A stretch of 64,000 nt of DNA from Dysidea avara (GCF_963678975.1 NC_089272.1:22891399-22955398); one strand, 5' to 3'. Positions 45,113 to 55,974 are shown, counted from the first letter of the stretch. Numbers and translations are program-made. The notes: generated by a model not told the origin, from the letters alone.

Positions 45113-45190
45113 CTTGGCTGTCCCCGTCCCGGTTTTACTCTTGTTGGCCGTCCCCGTCCCTGTCCCGGTTTTACCCTCATTTTCCCCGTC
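45113..45190. repeat. GACGGGG minisatellite, inverted relative of 41556-41675
   Basis: 'tccccgtcccggttttac' units and 'ttttccccgtcc'. The reverse complement matches the array 3.5 kb upstream. Confidence 0.8.
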
Positions 45191-45604
45191 CATGCGTATT
45201 ATATATTTATAATATACTTGTATAGCTAATAGTTATTGTACATTGTTTTACTGGAGTTTGATGTTTAGTTACAAATCAATCAATCATACATATTATGCTA
45301 AGGGGCGGACGCTGCGGCATTGCTCGTTCACGTGATTTATAGGGGACACGTATCTTAAGTGTCGATCACGAATCGTAATCCATCATAGTTGTTCTCAAGG
45401 ATTGTTCTTCACTCGCTACTGACAAGTGGTAGGTCTACAATTGCTACTTCAGCGGCTGGGCTCGAAGTGTCACTGATAAGTTTGGAAGAGCGACTAGCTG
45501 GGGTTCTCCGGCACTGAGGCTAGTCTCAGATTAGCTAGTGAGAAGCTAGTAAGCCATACCAATGAATTGTAAGTGTAAGATAAGACATGCAATGCCAAGG
45601 TTAT
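45191..45604. other. Noncoding stretch of higher GC
   Basis: 'gggcggacgctgcggcattg' near 45303 and the following ~250 bp are less AT-rich than their surroundings. It could be a promoter or a first exon, but no frame or splice pair supports a gene. Confidence 0.3.
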
Positions 45605-45762
45605 TAAGTGGATAAACAACCCCGAAGGAATGATGTAATATTAAATGAAACCAATTTGTAAATTTTTTAGCCACGCCGGATGCAATTAATGACCGAGCTG
45701 TGAGGCTGGAGACGCGAGTTATTAGAGTTTACATCATTCCTGAGGGGTGCTTGTCCACTTTA
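45605..45762. mobile_element. Hairpin MITE
   Basis: 'aagtggataaacaaccccga' and 'ggaatgatgtaa' pair with 'ttacatcattcctgaggggt' and 'gtccactt' at the right end. Confidence 0.7.
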
Positions 45763-46727
45763 GAATCTACTTTAGCAATGCATGCCTGACATGGAACCTA
45801 CAATTAAAGCATTTAATTTGTCAAAGGAGACTTATTCTATTATCTTCTTACAATAAAACACCTGTATAGCTACGTACAGGTCTTTTGCCAGGATAGAAAC
45901 CCTGCATAAGTTGCAAATATCAAAGCATTCTCCAAGTTGCATTGTCTGATTGTGTGTATCCACACTATAGCTTTTGTTAAGTGTATACTTTATTGATGCT
46001 GCAAGGCTGGGCCAACAACGGCTCAGTCCCAGATATTTGAGTGTTCAGTTAATATTCCTTAAGTTCACTAGTGTGAAACTATCCTTCATTCAGTGCTCTT
46101 TTTAGTGTAAACCATCTTAATGGGTAGTTCTTTCAACTATATATTTTGACAAAAAAGTATCCTGGCGATGACTGAATAGGTATAGCTAGCTGAATGAATT
46201 TTGTGTACTGCATGTTCAGTACCAACTTTACAAGTACACATCCTGGTAGCCAGACATTCTTGCATGCTAGACCACATTAATAAAGCATCTGGTATCATTT
46301 ATTACAATGCCAAGACTTTGTAATTAATGCACGTACTTTAACCAGATACATTGCTTCCCATAATCCTTTTTTTACCTTTACTTTTTTTTCATTGGATGTA
46401 ATCAGCATTGTGCTGCCTTTCCAATTATCATAATCAAGTCTTTGGGAAGCCTTTTAAGATTACCATGTTATCTGCTTCACTACTGCAGTGTTGAGACACC
46501 TAATTGCAAGTAATGTACGTACCTTCATACAACTTGAAAGCAGTGGCTATTGACACTGACCGTCGGTGCCAATAAGTACCAACAAAAGCTATTAACACCG
46601 ATCAGAACAACTCAATTATCAAACACACTTCTTAAAAGAACACGCTATTGCTGAACTCAAACAGTGGTGGTTACACACATACTGCGACAATTTCTGTGTC
46701 TTGCATAAAATATCAAGCAGTCATATG
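45763..46727. other. Noncoding stretch, nothing recognised
   Basis: No gene, RNA or clear repeat seen. Confidence 0.4.
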
Positions 46728-47342
46728 TACCGTATTTCCTCATATAAAAGCCTGGCTTTTATTTCCTTTCCAGCATTTTTGACCTGGTTGTTCTTCTCCT
46801 GAAAATGGGGATAAAGGGGGTAACTGGTTAATCAAGGAGTACAATGAAATACAGTCTTTGCTATGGCTCAGCCTGTAAATGAATAGGGCCTTTATTTGAG
46901 GCCAGGCTTTTTTTTTCAATTGGTCTGACCAAAGCCTGGCGTTTAATTGAATTCGGGTGGTGGTAGCATAAATAATAGACACCAACTGTAATGGTAAGCA
47001 TAGAAAACAGTGGTACAGTGTGTTGACTATAAACAAGTGTAAGGCAAGGCTTGAAATGATTGGAAAATAGTTATATCATACATATTTGCATGCACTCAGA
47101 CTCGTCCAGACTACTCAAATGATTACTCGTAGTGCCTTCATCCCTCAGAAAGCTCTAAACTCAGTATGAAGAAGCAGCAGCAACAAGGGAAACAATTAAA
47201 CCCAATAACAGTAGACTCAAGTAATAGCCCAGGCCTCTATTTGAGACCAGGCATTTATTTTCCAAAGGTGCTGGAAATTCCCTAGCTTTTAATCGAGACT
47301 GGTGTTTAATTGAATGTGGCTTTTATACGAGGAAATACAGTA
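46728..47342. mobile_element. 615-bp TIR element ('ACNGTATTTCCTC' ends)
   Basis: 'taccgtatttcctcatataa' is inverted at the right as 'ttatacgaggaaatacagta'. 'ggcttttat' and 'caggc' motifs repeat inside. TA flanks. No transposase. Confidence 0.75.
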
Positions 47343-47389
47343 ATTAAAGTGAGTCATGTCCTAGGCCTACCCCAGCTGCATACAGTACA

Positions 47390-50300
47390 ATGAACACTTG
47401 GCTCAGATTGCTATATTTTTCTTCATTGTATATAGCCTTGACAGAGAAAGGTGAAAATGCACCACTGTTGCCGCCTCCTAACACTGATGTAACTCCTGGT
47501 ATGTATGAAAGTGTGAATGTACTGTATCTGCTATAGAGTAGGGCTGAGCGATACTGCCATTTTAGTATCACGATCGATACTAAAGCCACTATTCACGATA
47601 CTGAATAGTTCACGATACTTACAAATAAGTCAATCATAGCTGGTGCTACATAGTATATTGCTCAGCATTCCTGCAGGAAGTCCTTATAGGTGATAGCAAA
47701 CTAGCCACTATCATCATTGTTTACAGTAACAGTTATTGTAACACATACTTTGAGGTTGTTATGGTGTTCACACCTCTCTGCAGGGGAAACCAGATGGGTG
47801 GACTTAATCATTTACAAGGATTCTTAGCCTAGTACTGCATAACAAATGGATTTTCAATGACAGTAATGTACAGGCATGGTATCACGATAGTTAATAACAA
47901 AATATCGCGATATCGATACTTTCAAAATATCGCGATATATCGCTAAAACGGTAGTATCGCTCAACCCTACTATAGAGTAAAATGTGCAACCACATTTCAT
48001 GCCTTGTTTGGTATCCAAGAAATTATTACATGTGCTATGGTGTAATGCATGAAATTATTACATGTGCTATGGTGTACATCTGTTTGCTAACTGTCTTCTA
48101 TCATGGCCTAACTGATAGGGTCTTGAGTTTGTAACAACACTTTTCCAGTTAGATGATGTCATGCAAAGTGTTTTGCTGTTAATAAGTGATCGCTGTAAAT
48201 GACACACTACAGCCTTAGGTTAGCGTAGTGCTTAGATATTAGTTTCGCCTTCATTATTAGACTATGTTTTCTAAAGTTTTCAAAATACTGGAGCATTACG
48301 ATGAGGAATGAATATTATATAGCATGAGGGTGTGGTCAAGAGACAAATATAGTGCAAGGTAAAGCCGAGTGCTATATTTGGCTCGAGACCATGCTATATT
48401 TTCCATATTGCATGAGTATATACAGTGCTTTTACTACTGGTTTAATGTACCAGAAGAAGAAGGTAAGTGATTAATACAGTTTATCACAACCTGTAACATC
48501 ATGATGACTGTGAGAAAACTTGTGATTAGCAGAAAGTTATTTTGTAGCGGTCAATGCCAAGCTAACATACCAGTTGAAATCCAGAATTCCATGCTGGGAG
48601 TCGGGACAGGCCAGGAGGATGACAGAGGAAAGGTAGCTGTTTAAGCAATGGGTAGTTTGCACATACACTATCTAATCATTGTTCGTATCTTCATGAGTGT
48701 GGCCTGAGGTGTGGCCTGAGGTGTGGCCAACAATGCAGCAGGCTTGAAGGCATCAATATGGAGTGGGCACTGAATCTAGCCAAGAATTCACTGGACTTAA
48801 AATGGTAGACAGTTTTAGTGAGATTGAGTGGTACGATTATTGTACTGGAATTGCAAATATTTGTGTGTAGCCATTATTATGTTGTATGGTATAATGTTGT
48901 ATGACAGCTTTGTTAGTAGTGGTATATAGTATAGTGGTCATTCCAGTGTCGCTGTGGGATGCAGCTATGGTTGGGCCAAGTTCACACACACACGTGTGCA
49001 CAATCACACACACACACACGTGCACAATCACACACACACACGTGCACAATCACACATACACACACACACACACACAACACAACATACAACACAATGCACA
49101 TTTTACCTGTGTCATAATCATATGCTTCTCCTTGATACCAGCATATTGGGGATGATAAGTCAATGAATACTGTTGATACCCTACTCCAGTGTAATTTGGA
49201 GGTACTCCAGTATTGTGAGGTACTCCAGTATTGTAGCCTGTACTATCGGTAGTAGGGGTAATATTGTAACCTGGATTACTAGGAGGTTGTGCTACATGGG
49301 GAAATACAGCACAGTATTAGTGGAAAATAAAGCACTTCCGCCTTTAAATGTATGTTGTAGTAACATACGTTAGAATACTGTAATGTACTGTAGATCCCTT
49401 AATACATGTACCTGTATCTACACATCTTGCAACAATGTTGTTTTACTTCATAAGTCTCAAAATACAAGTTGTTTTGTCTATAGCATTATTGATTGCATTT
49501 CGTGTTTCTTATGTAGATGGACCTCCTCTGGATTACACCAGTGTTCCACCTCCTAGTAATCCAGGTTACAATATTACCCCTACTACCGATAGTACAGGCT
49601 ACAATACTGGAGTACCTCACAATACTGGAGTACCTCCAAATTACACTGGAGTAGGGTATCAACAGTATTCATTGACTTATCATCCCCAATATGCTGGTAT
49701 CAAGGAGAAGCATATGATTATGACACAGGTAAAATGTGCATTGTGTTGTATGTTGTGTTGTGTGTGTGTGTGTGTATGTGTGATTGTGTGTGTGTGTGTA
49801 TGTGTGATTGTGCACGTGTGTGTGTGATTGTGCACATGTGTGTGTGTGCATGTGTGTGTGTGCGTGTGTGTGTAGGTTAATTTCTTGATAGATTATTTTT
49901 AAAAGGGCATGTCTACAAACAAAACAGACTAACAAATGGACTGAGAGAACATACCCGAAAATATCTATTAGTTATAATAACTCATGGCATAGCTGTAGAA
50001 AGAATATTGAACACAACTACAGCCTGAAGCAAGCCCTAAAACACATCTTGAAGCATGTTTGAGCTGATATTAAGCCCTTACTCTTGAATTTGGTTCTTTT
50101 TTGTGCTCTTCATGTATGTATGTAGACATGACAAGACACAAGCTTCAAGACTGTTGAAGTGTTTTTTACTTGGACGATGTGTCGATATAGGTTAATTGCT
50201 GCAATTAGTTTGACACCTGATCTTCAGTTTTACAGGTGACAGTAGGATTAGTACATGCCACAGATATTATATCTCATAGTTTCCCATATATTCCAACTGA

Positions 50301-53190
50301 TCCATGTGTGTAAGATGTTTGTTGTGTGTAGCAGGATTTTGGGCTGCTACACTGAGGTAAATCCATAAGTATACCCCAGTCCATTTGCAAGTTAATTTTC
50401 CAGTCTGTTCAGTGTTTTAGACATGTCAAATATATATTAGACCTGTTCTCATCAAGTATAAAATACATACAACATCAATTTCTGTGTTTATATCTACTGT
50501 TGTTGTACTGTATGTGTATGTAGAACAAAACTTCCAATGTATCTGTATTTTAATTTTTAATTAAAGAGACTGATGCATTATACACTGTAAAAAAGTAGAC
50601 TCCATAGTACTACACTGGAGGAAACAGAATTGATTACTATACGAGAGACATTACCTGGTTGCTATGGTGATATGGCATTATATTACACAACCCAGGCAAT
50701 AGAAACACTTGAATGGATGCTCCTACTGTTGGAATACTATGCATTTTGATGAACTACTAGATGGAATGTATGCCAAGATCTCTCTGATTTACCCACATGT
50801 GATGTTATAGTGTTTGTTTTCAAATTACCTAGAATGCAGTGTAGCAATATTCACATATTTTAGATGGAATCTTGTAGTTCAGCTCTTTGTAGTGAGCAGA
50901 AAGCATTGTAATGGCTGATACAGTGTAAGATGCAAATGATACTTGCCACAGCGTTGAAACCGGGTCGGGTCATTCGGGTCACATTTTCTCCGGGTCATCC
51001 GGGTCTGACCCGGTTTACAATTTATCCGGGTCTGACCCGGATTGGATCACGTGAGAAACGAAATTGTTCGTTTGACGACGTGGAACTTATAAACGCTATC
51101 GCGTAGCTCTTTCGTGAGCCATGCCCATTTATCGCATTACCAACATATGCTCAGCCACGCCTATTTGTTAGTAAGTGCAGTATGTAGCACGGAACTGAGG
51201 GTATCTATGGTGAGGGGTAGCTATTGTCAGTAGGTGAAGACCTTTTTTTTTTTTTTTTTGGTCTTCAACCTATAGCTAGGCTGAAGTTGCAATATTTACT
51301 CAACACGAATCAAACGCTCAAAATGTAGACTCGTTCGCTCTCCCGAGACTAGCCGAAACACGTCTCGGCTTTAATTAATCCGGGTCAATCCGGGTCAATT
51401 CAGGTCACATCCGGGTCAGTGGGTCATCCGGGTCAGCAGTAGTGACCCGGTTTCAACGTTGACTTGCCATGCAAGCTAGTGGTAAAGATATTGGTTTTTG
51501 TGTTATTGTTCATACTTTGTGTTTATTACAGCCAATAGCTGTAACTGATACTGAGGTGGAGAGACCATTATATACTCCATCAGATTATACTAGCAAATTT
51601 ATAATACTGTTGATCTGGTCAGCTGTGGCATTTTTTGTTTGTTGGCCAATATCCTTGGTTGTTTGCTGCTTAACTTGTGCGGTGAGTCCTTTATGTTTGT
51701 TTGGGGGTGAGTACATGTGTACGTGTGACTGTGTAGGTATTATGTGTGTGTGTGTGTGTGTGCGTGCGTGTGTGTGTGTGTGATACAATCAATGCAGTAT
51801 AGATCCATGCATTATTAAGTAGTGAATCAGGAGATGTGATGGTATGACATGGAAAATTGTTTTAAGAATTTTGGGGTAACACTGAGAGTGTCTCAATTGA
51901 GCCTTGGCCTCTCCTACCTAAATGCCTCCTATGTCTATGAAGTATTTAAAACTTTAAATGCACTTGTCGTTTAGTGGGATGACAGCATTTCTTCAAAAAG
52001 CATTGGTTAATAACAACTGGTAGAAATTGGTAATTGTATGCACAGGCCTTTGGCATGGTCACATCTACTTAGAATACTGAGTTACCTTCAGGTGATTGGA
52101 GTTAGTGCAAGCAAATCCTCAGGAATAATAGATTACAATATATTTGACTGTTGTGTTGGGGTGAGCGCTTTATTAGATTAACTTGTTCTTGCTCAGGTAT
52201 GGCCACAGTACTAAAAGTAGTGAAACAAGAGAGTTTGTCTACAGCTATAGACATGCTAGTGGACATTTAATCCTACTATATTCTATTCCCATGACTGAAT
52301 TAGAGATCAATTGTCCACTAGTGTATCTGCAGGTATGGGCAATTTGCCTTGGCAGCCGTCTTCTGGTTTATTGAAGGTCAGCTGTTCCAGCTCAAATATA
52401 GCAGGGGCTTCCATAGAGCAGTACAGCACCACTCTACTTTACACAATATTCTATTGATGTGGTAAAAGGAATGTATATAATTAACAAACTGACTGTGATG
52501 TTGGTAGAAATTGACAGTTTCACTGCTCTACTTTATTTTGCTTGGGAAAGCTCTGTATAACCTTTGGGTAATTGCACCTGGGACTTATTCTTCAGGCGTT
52601 TGTTTTCACATGCACCAGCTAATACAGCTGGAACAATAAACACTCAACTGTAGAAACCATTGATGCTGAGAGATACATATGTATGATTCAGGGATCAGTA
52701 TTAGGCAGCAAAGGCTATGAGTAACAATGAGTTGTATGGAGTACAGGTTTAATTTGTATAGGAATTCAAAAAGTACCCACTAGTGCATGAGTAAAGAATT
52801 TGACTAGATATAAATGATTGTGGAGATTTTGTATGTATGAGTTGTGGTTACTTAAGGCACATTGTAAGATTTACTCTATAGCTTAGGATCAACGTTGTTG
52901 CTTAGGACTCCTTCACATATCTCAATGTACAACTCATTATTATTCTCACATCTGTACAGCATAGTAAACTCTGTTTGAATTTGAGTGTATAGTTGCAGTT
53001 ATGTATACTCTTTGTATGTTTATGTGTCATCTTATTACAGGCTATCTTAAAGAGCTCCAGAAATCAAAACCCAAATCCTTTGATGATTGCTGCTGTTATT
53101 CTGGTGGTGATTTGCCTGGCAGTGGGAATTCCGCTCCAAGTTTTTTACTGGGCATGGTACAGGAGGGATCACCCCAACAATCACCTTTAA
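47390..53190 (+). CDS. Gene B: paralogue of gene A (two-TM, Pro/Tyr-rich protein)
   Basis: Coding exons are 47438-47498 (or from 47390, see below), 49517-49728, 51532-51681 and 53041-53190. These are 61, 212, 150 and 150 nt, in the same phases as gene A's 61, 212, 147 and 150. The E-N-A-P-L-L signal, one PPxY (P-P-N-Y), 'CWPISLVVCC' and 'SSRNQNPNP' are kept. The other PPxY has become P-P-L-D-Y. The gene A start codon is TTG here (47438). An in-frame ATG exists at 47390, adding 16 residues with a hydrophobic run, unless the conserved acceptor ending 'tatag' two bases upstream of 47438 is used. The product is about 190 or 206 aa. Intron 1 carries a hAT MITE and an inverted copy of exon 2; intron 2 carries another hAT MITE. 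Function as for gene A. Confidence 0.75.
47438..47498 (+). CDS. Gene B coding exon 1 (homologue of gene A exon 1)
   Basis: Encodes L-T-E-K-G-E-N-A-P-L-L in place of M-T-E-K. Donor G|GTATGT as in gene A. Confidence 0.65.
47531..47977. mobile_element. hAT-like MITE with perfect 8-bp target duplication, gene B intron 1
   Basis: The element (47539-47969) begins 'tagggctgagcgatac' and ends 'gtatcgctcaaccct' plus A. CTATAGAG flanks it on both sides (47531-47538 and 47970-47977). Internal 'tatcgcgatat' and 'tatcacgat' motifs repeat. Gene A has one uninterrupted CTATAGAG at the corresponding place (10540-10547). Confidence 0.92.
47978..48974. other. Gene B intron 1, middle part
   Basis: Includes a direct duplication of 'gaaattattacatgtgctat' (48020 and 48051) and the palindrome 48308-48405. 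No gene. Confidence 0.5.
48308..48405. repeat. Inverted repeat, possible small MITE
   Basis: 'atagcatgagggtgtggtc' and 'aatatagtgcaag' are mirrored by 'gtgctatatttggctc' and 'gagaccatgctat', imperfectly. Confidence 0.45.
48975..49290 (-). repeat. Inverted copy of gene B exon 2 and its downstream microsatellite
   Basis: The reverse complement of this segment contains the exon 2 coding sequence from 'acctcctagtaatccagg' to 'tgattatgacacag', its donor 'gtaaaatgtgcattgtg' and the (TG)n run. It is virtually identical to 49548-49865. The 5' end of exon 2 (about 30 bp) and its acceptor are not included. Confidence 0.92.
49517..49728 (+). CDS. Gene B coding exon 2
   Basis: 212 nt, acceptor 'cttatgtag', donor CAG|GTAAAA. 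Followed by a (TG)n run at 49754-49875. Confidence 0.8.
49754..49875. repeat. (TG)n microsatellite
   Basis: Interrupted (TG)n with 'tgtgattgtgcacgtgtg' phrases. The mirror (CA)n run lies at 48987-49075. Confidence 0.9.
49876..50940. other. Gene B intron 2, plain sequence
   Basis: No clear repeat or coding frame. Confidence 0.5.
50941..51469. mobile_element. hAT-like MITE with perfect 8-bp target duplication, gene B intron 2
   Basis: The element (50949-51461, 513 bp) begins 'cagcgttgaaaccgggtc' and ends 'gacccggtttcaacgttg'. ACTTGCCA flanks it at 50941-50948 and 51462-51469. Subterminal 'gggtcatccgggtc' motifs repeat at both ends. It contains a poly-T module (51180-51290) similar to that of 36900-37020. 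Confidence 0.92.
51532..51681 (+). CDS. Gene B coding exon 3
   Basis: 150 nt, one codon longer than in gene A. Encodes the first membrane segment ('FFVCWPISLVVCC'). Donor GCG|GTGAGT; a (TG)n run follows at 51740-51782. Confidence 0.8.
51682..53040. other. Gene B intron 3
   Basis: 52199-52345 is a decayed copy of hairpin family H1 ('gtagtgaaacaagagagttt', 'gtggacatttaatcc'). The rest is plain. At 1.36 kb it is much shorter than gene A's 5.8-kb intron 3, which has the CCTG tract and MITEs. Confidence 0.6.
53041..53190 (+). CDS. Gene B coding exon 4
   Basis: 150 nt with TAA; acceptor 'cttattacag'. Encodes 'SSRNQNPNP', the second membrane segment and the W-A-W-Y-R-R tail. Confidence 0.8.
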   Translation, partial: AILKSSRNQNPNPLMIAAVILVVICLAVGIPLQVFYWAWYRRDHPNNHL

Positions 53191-53734
53191 TCCAGTACTG
53201 TGCACTATTGTACATGATTTGTAATCCAACTGTACTGTAGCAGTTACACACAGCAATTTCTTTACACAGTCATTGCAATGATAGCTAGTGTTTTTTACAA
53301 GTAGTATAAATTTCAAACTAAATGTAATGTAGCAAAATATCATTGTTTATTTGAATAATGCATGCACAATTAACTCTGATAAACATACACATGAAACACA
53401 TTGCTTCAGACTGTTGTGAAATTCAACTAACTCATAATACTAGCTGTAACTTACAACTTTTGTTACAATGTTGTTGGTAAATGTGCTATATTTATTAATG
53501 CTTTACAGCACAAGTGCTGAAGGTCTGTAGGACACCTGGTCCTACAGCCTGCTCAAAGACTTTAGCTACATATATTATTTATATATAGCCTTTGGCTGAT
53601 TATATCTCAAAAGACATGAACATTACACTAGCATGAGACAAATGTTAGTCATAACATTCAAATTGTGGTTTATAAAGTTTACTGTTTTTTAATACATATA
53701 TGTATCCTTGGTAGACAGGGGCGTTTCTTCTTTG
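53191..53734. other. Gene B 3' UTR and short spacer
   Basis: The proximal part matches gene A's 3' UTR ('cagtactgtg', 'actattgtaca'). No other feature. Confidence 0.5.
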
Positions 53735-54757
53735 TATCCTTCTATAGCCTCTCCAAAATAATTGAGATCTGTCTCTTGTGAAATAGAGTGCAACACTGAC
53801 CTGATCTTGGAAAACCTACCTTTTTGGCACAGTGGTCAATTTTCTGTTTTATAGCTTAAATAAGGTACTGAGTACTCATCTATCTTGTGTCAAAATTTCA
53901 GTTTAATATCTAAGCATTCCTGAGATATGGCCAATTTTCTCTCCTGTACATTACAAACTAACTTTCATGGTAATGTATTGAGTTCTGTGAGTGATTAAGG
54001 GTGACAAATGGTGACAAATCACTTTGTTTACCAATAATTCCGTTTTTACCATCTAGAATACTTTAACAGACATTTCTGATAGTTTAATGATATATTCTTG
54101 GTAAATTTCTGCAATTAAATCCCATGTATGATTGTCTAAGGCTAAGTTTTAGCCATTCCAGCACCTGAACAAATCACACCATTTGTAAGTTAATTGTTGT
54201 CCCACGCATGTGAAATTACTACATGGTCTGATATAATCATCCATATCTCCTAAGAAAAAGAAGCTATGGGTGTGAAACTTCACAGCAAGAAAGTTTAATA
54301 GTTGCTTTATCCAAATATGCAAAAAAATTTATATTGAAAAATTTGTTGAAATTTTCAATTGAGTTTTCCCATAAAGTTTGCTTGTGCCCAAAAGGTAGGT
54401 TTTCCAAGATCCGGTCACGTATGTGTTGAACACACCTTCATCCTGGAAAAGATCCTCTCTGCTGTAATATTACCAAATCTGTGACAAGTTGCACCATTGC
54501 CTGCACAACACGATTTACCAAGACTTGTAATAAACTGGGATGCCAGCTGATGCAGGAACACTAACTTCTACCTTAACAGTGGCTTTTTAGTTAACTGCCC
54601 ATGTTGTAATCACCTATAATGTACGGTAGATTTGGATGGTACCCTTATTTTACTAGTGACACCGTACTGCTACGACAAAGAGCATTCTTCTTCCATGCTA
54701 TCTTCTATCTGTTGAGTTCAGTGTTTCTTTTTTAAAAGATGCTCCACATAAAGTAGC
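53735..54757 (-). pseudogene. Decayed aerolysin-like pore-former paralogue
   Basis: Nucleotide similarity to 25790-26210 is clear on the minus strand. The C-terminal codons match at about 53740-53790. After a 620-bp insertion the match resumes at about 54437 and runs to 54757 ('ttttttaaaagatgctccac' against 'gcctttttaaaagatccacc'). Frames are interrupted, and the half corresponding to the N-terminus is missing, cut off near a MITE at 54772. No functional product is expected. It lies tail-to-tail with gene B, as the intact copy does with gene A. Confidence 0.75.
53798..54417. mobile_element. 620-bp TIR element inside the pseudogene
   Basis: 'gacctgatcttggaaaacct' leading to 'acctttt' is inverted at the right end ('aaaaggtaggttttccaaga', 'tccggtc'), a ~30-bp inverted repeat. 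No transposase frame. It separates the two halves of the pore-former homology. Confidence 0.75.
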
Positions 54758-54771
54758 TATATACATGGAGT

Positions 54772-55190
54772 AACTAATCCAAAACAGCCAAGCTGTAAAA
54801 AGGGTGCAGCTCCCAAAAAGCCACAGTAAAAAGATGCGAAATCCAAGTTGGTAGCCAAGAAATGGCTGTGATGGTAGATAAATGGTAAATATTTTAATAA
54901 CAACAATTCAGGTGAATTTGTTGCTGAGTCCTAGTGAAACTTGGAAAAGGCAGCACAAATAGATCAATTCACCTGAATTGTCATAATTAAAATTTTTAAC
55001 ATTTACCTACCATCATTACAGCTATTTCTTGGCTGCCAACTTGTATTTCACTTTTTTTTTTCACCGTGGCTTTTTTGGGGGCTGCACCCTTCTTTTACAG
55101 CTTGGCTGTTTTGGATTAGATATCACTTCTTTTTGCATTTGTATACTCCAAAGCAGGTCATATATAAGCCAGCTTTGATGCTTCTTTTTA
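54772..55190. mobile_element. MITE family M62, copy with internal expansion
   Basis: 'aactaatccaaaacagccaa' is inverted as 'ttggctgttttggattag'. 'gaaatccaagttgg', 'caattcaggtgaatttg' and their mirrors pair around the centre. The 3' extension 'tcacttctttttgcatttgt' is shared with 62657-62700. Confidence 0.75.
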
Positions 55191-55673
55191 GTAGAATATG
55201 GCATAGACAATCATGTGACTGATCTTATTCTACCTGATGCACAACATACAGTAACTATTATTACAAGCACGCATACACTACTACATACATTATATCTGTT
55301 TATAGTTCATGTCACATCTCCCCTCTTCAATATTGTAAATGATTAAGGGGATGAATGACTGCCTGTTTGTGAGCATGTGACAGGTCTTGAAGAAGTGGTA
55401 GCTGCTGGAATAGGTTCTCTAGGCTCTTCTGTTAAAGGTTGTGAATCAGTTCAGACATGCAAGTGTGCTCTGTTTCTTCAGAGCTCTCCAGATGGTGTTT
55501 CAACAATATGTGAATGTGGTGTGCCAGCTGTGCAAGACACTTGTCCTGAAGTTTGCTATCCTCTAGTATCTACCCAAGCTGCCTGATCTACTGGTAGATT
55601 GTGAAAGTATCATAGGTGTTTTATGAATGGTAATGGGTTGTGAATTATTTTTTCATGTAACTGTCTGTCACTG
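55191..55673. other. Noncoding stretch with a Cys-rich frame
   Basis: A 69-codon plus frame (55377-55586) has eight cysteines, but its first codon context and lack of homologue or splice partner do not support a gene call. Confidence 0.3.
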
Positions 55674-55974
55674 TGGGATATAAGATGGTATTTCCAGTGG
55701 CTTATTGAATACAAAAAAGCTTGGTATAACCTGTAGTGTACTAACAATCTCATGTAAAGGCTTTTAAAATATACTGAAACCACATATGTGATGGTATAGT
55801 GTGGGCATTATATTAGATATAAACTTTTTCAGGTAATGTGGTAAATAAACTGAAACCATATATGCAATAGTATAGTATGATTATACTAAAATATAAGATG
55901 AGTATAATACAGGATTTTTATTATGACTTATTTGTATTCAATAAGCCACTGGAAATACCACATTATATCCCACC
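55674..55974. mobile_element. MITE with ~42-bp inverted ends
   Basis: 'ggtatttccagtggcttatt' leading to 'gaatacaaa' is mirrored by 'tttgtattcaataagccact'. Inside, 'ctgaaaccacatatgtgatg' and 'ctgaaaccatatatgcaata' are direct repeats. Confidence 0.75.

Noticed and set aside
48901-49166. His/Thr-rich frames across the CA repeat
   Set aside because: They are translations of the (CA)n microsatellite and of the inverted exon 2 copy.
55377-55586. Cys-rich 69-codon frame as a secreted peptide
   Set aside because: No signal peptide, no paralogue and no exon borders; the cysteine pattern matches nothing I recognise.
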